From Chitinophagaceae bacterium (lineage in GTDB: Bacteria > Bacteroidota > Bacteroidia > Chitinophagales > Chitinophagaceae): a stretch of 7,562 nucleotides of DNA. A program made the translations under genes and the position numbers. Location: the NCBI GenBank assembly GCA_023251335.1, contig JAHEZA010000099.1, forward strand, positions 1-7,562. Reading direction: 5' to 3'. The first letter of the stretch is position 1. Every line of letters starts with the position of its first letter. The notes under the pieces are model-generated. The model was not told the origin of the DNA. It was given only the letters and a program-made list of their open reading frames with translations, and did not search any database. Below are positions 5,824 through 7,562 of this stretch, one piece after another.

Positions 5824-6798
5824 TCATTTCAGATCTTCCAGTTCTTTTAATTTTTCTTTATCGTAGGCTTTAATGATGGCCTTTACAAGCTTATGCCGAA
5901 CTACATCCTCTTCATTAAGCACTACATGGCCAATACCATCAATATTGGCAAGGATCCTCACCGACTTTTCCAGGCCGCTTCTTATTTTTGGCGGAAGGTC
6001 TATTTGTGTAATGTCTCCTGTAATGATTGCTTTGGCGTGTGCCCCTATTCTCGTCAGAAACATTTTCAGCTGAAGATCAGTTGCGTTTTGAGCTTCGTCA
6101 AGAATTATAAAAGCGTTGTCTAACGTACGGCCACGCATGTATGCTAATGGTGCAATTTCAATGGTGCGTGTGGTCATATAATAGCCAAGCTTGTCGGCAG
6201 GTATCATATCGTCAAGTGCATCGTACAACGGTCTCAAATAAGGATCAATTTTTTCTTTCAGATCGCCGGGTAAAAAGCCCAGACTTTCTCCTGCTTCTAC
6301 GGCCGGCCGTGTTAATATAATTTTTTTTACCTGTTTATTTTTTAACGCGCGCACTGCCAGCGCTACAGCAGTATATGTTTTGCCGGTTCCGGCCGGACCA
6401 ATAGCAAAAACAATATCATTTTGATCAACGGACTGAACCATTTTCTTTTGATTAGAAGTTCTGGCTCTCACACTTTTGCCGTGAGGGCCAAAAACCAAAA
6501 TGTCAGTCTGGTTTTTTTCCATAAAATGGTCAATGACTTTTTCGTCATCGCCCCCCAGAATTTGTTCCAGGTAGTTTTCGCTCATCTGCCCGTTTCTTTC
6601 AAGGTATTCTACAGCAAGGTTTATTTTTTCTCTTGCTTCTTCAATTTGTTCGGGCGCTCCGCTTAATTTTATTTGTGTGCCGCGGCTCAGAATCTTTAGT
6701 CTTGGGAATTTTTTTTTCAGGATATCTAATTTCCCGTTATTTACGCCAAAAAATTCAATAGGGCTCACCGTTTCGAGGTTAATGATGGTTTCAGTCAA
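5824..6798 (-). CDS. phoH: PhoH-family ATPase
   Basis: A 324-residue cytoplasmic P-loop ATPase of the PhoH (YbeZ) family, linked in other bacteria to RNA metabolism and ribosome/phosphate stress. The N-terminal 110 residues contain a KH-like nucleic-acid-binding region ([20 protein letters not shown] in 33-52). The PhoH domain has Walker A GPAGTGKT (134-141), [17 protein letters not shown] (163-179), [10 protein letters not shown] (221-230), Walker B IILDEAQN (231-238) and [10 protein letters not shown] (260-269). The start is TTG: upstream in-frame codons reach a TGA at about 6838 with no ATG or GTG, and the protein beginning [19 protein letters not shown] agrees with the N-terminus I expect for Bacteroidota PhoH. 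The next in-frame ATG (M72) would remove most of the KH-like part. It is preceded by a good -7 element and diverges from the cytochrome gene. Confidence 0.96.
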   Translation of the reverse strand: MTETIINLETVSPIEFFGVNNGKLDILKKKFPRLKILSRGTQIKLSGAPEQIEEAREKINLAVEYLERNGQMSENYLEQILGGDDEKVIDHFMEKNQTDILVFGPHGKSVRARTSNQKKMVQSVDQNDIVFAIGPAGTGKTYTAVALAVRALKNKQVKKIILTRPAVEAGESLGFLPGDLKEKIDPYLRPLYDALDDMIPADKLGYYMTTRTIEIAPLAYMRGRTLDNAFIILDEAQNATDLQLKMFLTRIGAHAKAIITGDITQIDLPPKIRSGLEKSVRILANIDGIGHVVLNEEDVVRHKLVKAIIKAYDKEKLKELEDLK

Positions 6799-6838
6799 TA
6801 GGTCTTTTTTATGGGTTAAAAATTTGATTCTTGCTATT

Positions 6839-6846
6839 CAAATATA
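6839..6846 (-). promoter_or_regulatory. -7 promoter element of phoH
   Basis: The minus strand reads TATATTTG, an exact TAnnTTTG match, about 40 nt before the TTG start, giving a leader of roughly 30-35 nt. The -33 TTG is not clear; the nearest is a TTA about 22 nt upstream. The 7-mer GAATAGC occurs on both sides (6833-6839 and 6859-6865). Confidence 0.55.
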
Positions 6847-6936
6847 GAATTTGGATTAGCTATTCTCCTAAATTACTTATTCACATTAAATTAAAAATGT
6901 TAAAAACTTATTGCTTTACTGTTCAAAATTTAAAAC

Positions 6937-6963
6937 TTGTTTCATATTTTTTTTATACTTTCG
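6937..6963 (+). promoter_or_regulatory. Candidate promoter of the cytochrome c gene
   Basis: A TTG (6937-6939) and TACTTTCG (6956-6963; one mismatch to TAnnTTTG) are separated by 16 nt, slightly less than the usual 17-23 for this phylum. Transcription would begin around 6968-6970, leaving a leader of about 13-15 nt before the ATG at 6983. Confidence 0.45.
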
Positions 6964-6982
6964 ACATTCAAATTAAAATTGA

Positions 6983-7465
6983 ATGAAAAAAAGTATCCTC
7001 GTAATCGCAGCCTGTTTATTTAGTGTAATTGTTTTCCAGGCATTTACAAAATCCAATAAGCCTCAATATAACAACCTACAGATTTTGCCCAAAGATATTT
7101 CTCACGATGATCTGGATAGTGTAATGCATCACTTCACTGCTTCTCTTGGAGTAAAGTGTAATTACTGTCATGTAGGAGATCCTGTTACAAGAAAAATGGA
7201 ATTTGCAAAAGATGATAAACCAGAAAAACTGATAGCGCGTAAAATGATGCTGATGACAATAGACATCAATAAAAATCATTTTCAGCAAATAGCAGAGCAA
7301 ATGGATAGCGGCAAAATGGCAATGCCTACGGATACTTCTTCTGTAAGCTATATGCTTAAATATGTTACCTGCTATACCTGCCACCACGGGGACGCCCATC
7401 CTGAAAACCATCCACCGAAAAAGAACGATGAAAACAGGCCTCCTATACCTCCTTCCGCAAAGTAG
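6983..7465 (+). CDS. Di-heme cytochrome c, reaction-centre cytochrome-like (PF02276-like)
   Basis: An exported electron carrier of 160 residues. The N-terminus (MKKSILVIAACLFSVIVFQAF) is a signal peptide or a single anchor; C11 is not in a convincing lipobox. Two covalent heme sites are visible, CNYCH (59-63) and CYTCH (130-134). Each is preceded by a helix with methionine: VMHHFTASLGVKC (47-59) before heme 1 and ARKMMLMTIDINKNHF (85-100) before heme 2. The order Met helix, LGVxC, xxCH, AR-M-x-M-x-IN, VTCYTCHxG is the pattern of the cytochrome subunit of photosynthetic reaction centres, here cut down to two of its four hemes. Such di-heme forms occur in non-phototrophic Bacteroidota, so this is not evidence of photosynthesis. 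The tail (140-160) is proline- and charge-rich. It stands alone, divergent from phoH; the partner is unknown. Confidence 0.92.
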   Translation: MKKSILVIAACLFSVIVFQAFTKSNKPQYNNLQILPKDISHDDLDSVMHHFTASLGVKCNYCHVGDPVTRKMEFAKDDKPEKLIARKMMLMTIDINKNHFQQIAEQMDSGKMAMPTDTSSVSYMLKYVTCYTCHHGDAHPENHPPKKNDENRPPIPPSAK

Positions 7466-7562
7466 AAAATATTGGAATAGTATTTCAAAAGACTTATAGT
7501 AGAATAACAATAATGCTTACACTATATAATGATGCAGGATTTTCAGTAAATAGACTATCTGG

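Noticed and set aside
5636..5827. A 63-codon minus-strand frame overlapping the start of the Met-rich lipoprotein.
   Set aside because: It covers the lipoprotein's promoter and signal peptide in another frame and resembles no protein I know.
7076..7510. A 144-codon minus-strand open frame opposite the cytochrome gene.
   Set aside because: It mirrors a real di-heme cytochrome with both CxxCH sites; the composition (Cys, His, Arg, Phe rich) is that of a shadow frame.
7513..7562. An ATG-led plus-strand frame (begins MLTLYNDAGF) open to the window edge.
   Set aside because: Only 16 codons are visible, with no promoter or recognisable motif, so a partial gene cannot be supported.

Overview
The window reads as a stretch of chromosome from a Bacteroidota bacterium, probably close to the Chitinophagales/Sphingobacteriia. 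The signs are moderately AT-rich DNA, A-rich spacers with no clear Shine-Dalgarno sequences, promoter elements of the Bacteroidota type (TAnnTTTG at -7), a LytS/LytTR pair whose kinase has a TPR-containing sensor, several short SPII lipoproteins, and a PhoH protein starting with the N-terminus usual for this phylum. The taxonomic placement is inferred from these features, not from a database match. I see no insertion sequence, prophage, CRISPR, tRNA or rRNA, so this looks like ordinary core/accessory chromosome and not an island.

Layout. Nine genes lie on the minus strand and one on the plus strand. Read in the direction of transcription (right to left), the minus genes are: a PhoH-family ATPase (5824-6798); a Met-rich DUF4878-like lipoprotein (5194-5733) that ends in a convincing intrinsic terminator (5135-5164); a second, smaller DUF4878-like lipoprotein (4693-5088); crcB (4233-4604) and a DUF190 gene (3880-4230), 2 nt apart; a soluble inorganic pyrophosphatase (3216-3755) with a small orphan lipoprotein 1 nt behind it (2924-3214); and a TPR/LytS-type sensor kinase (812-2662) with its LytTR response regulator (54-800), 11 nt apart. 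The plus-strand gene (6983-7465) is a secreted or membrane-anchored di-heme cytochrome c that resembles the cytochrome subunit of photosynthetic reaction centres. It diverges from phoH across a 184-bp promoter region.

How the genes may work together. The most coherent group is crcB-DUF190-ppa: a fluoride exporter channel, a small GlnB-fold protein that often accompanies crcB, and an enzyme of a classically fluoride-sensitive class. I interpret it as a fluoride-tolerance neighbourhood. No match to the fluoride riboswitch consensus is visible upstream, but an imperfect hairpin of unknown function lies in the crcB leader. The kinase/regulator pair is a complete two-component system with no obvious target gene beside it. 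I found no clearly new multi-gene system. The best leads are the translationally coupled ppa-lipoprotein pair, the Met-rich lipoprotein (19 Met in 179 residues), the crcB-leader hairpin and the nested hairpins after the ppa operon.
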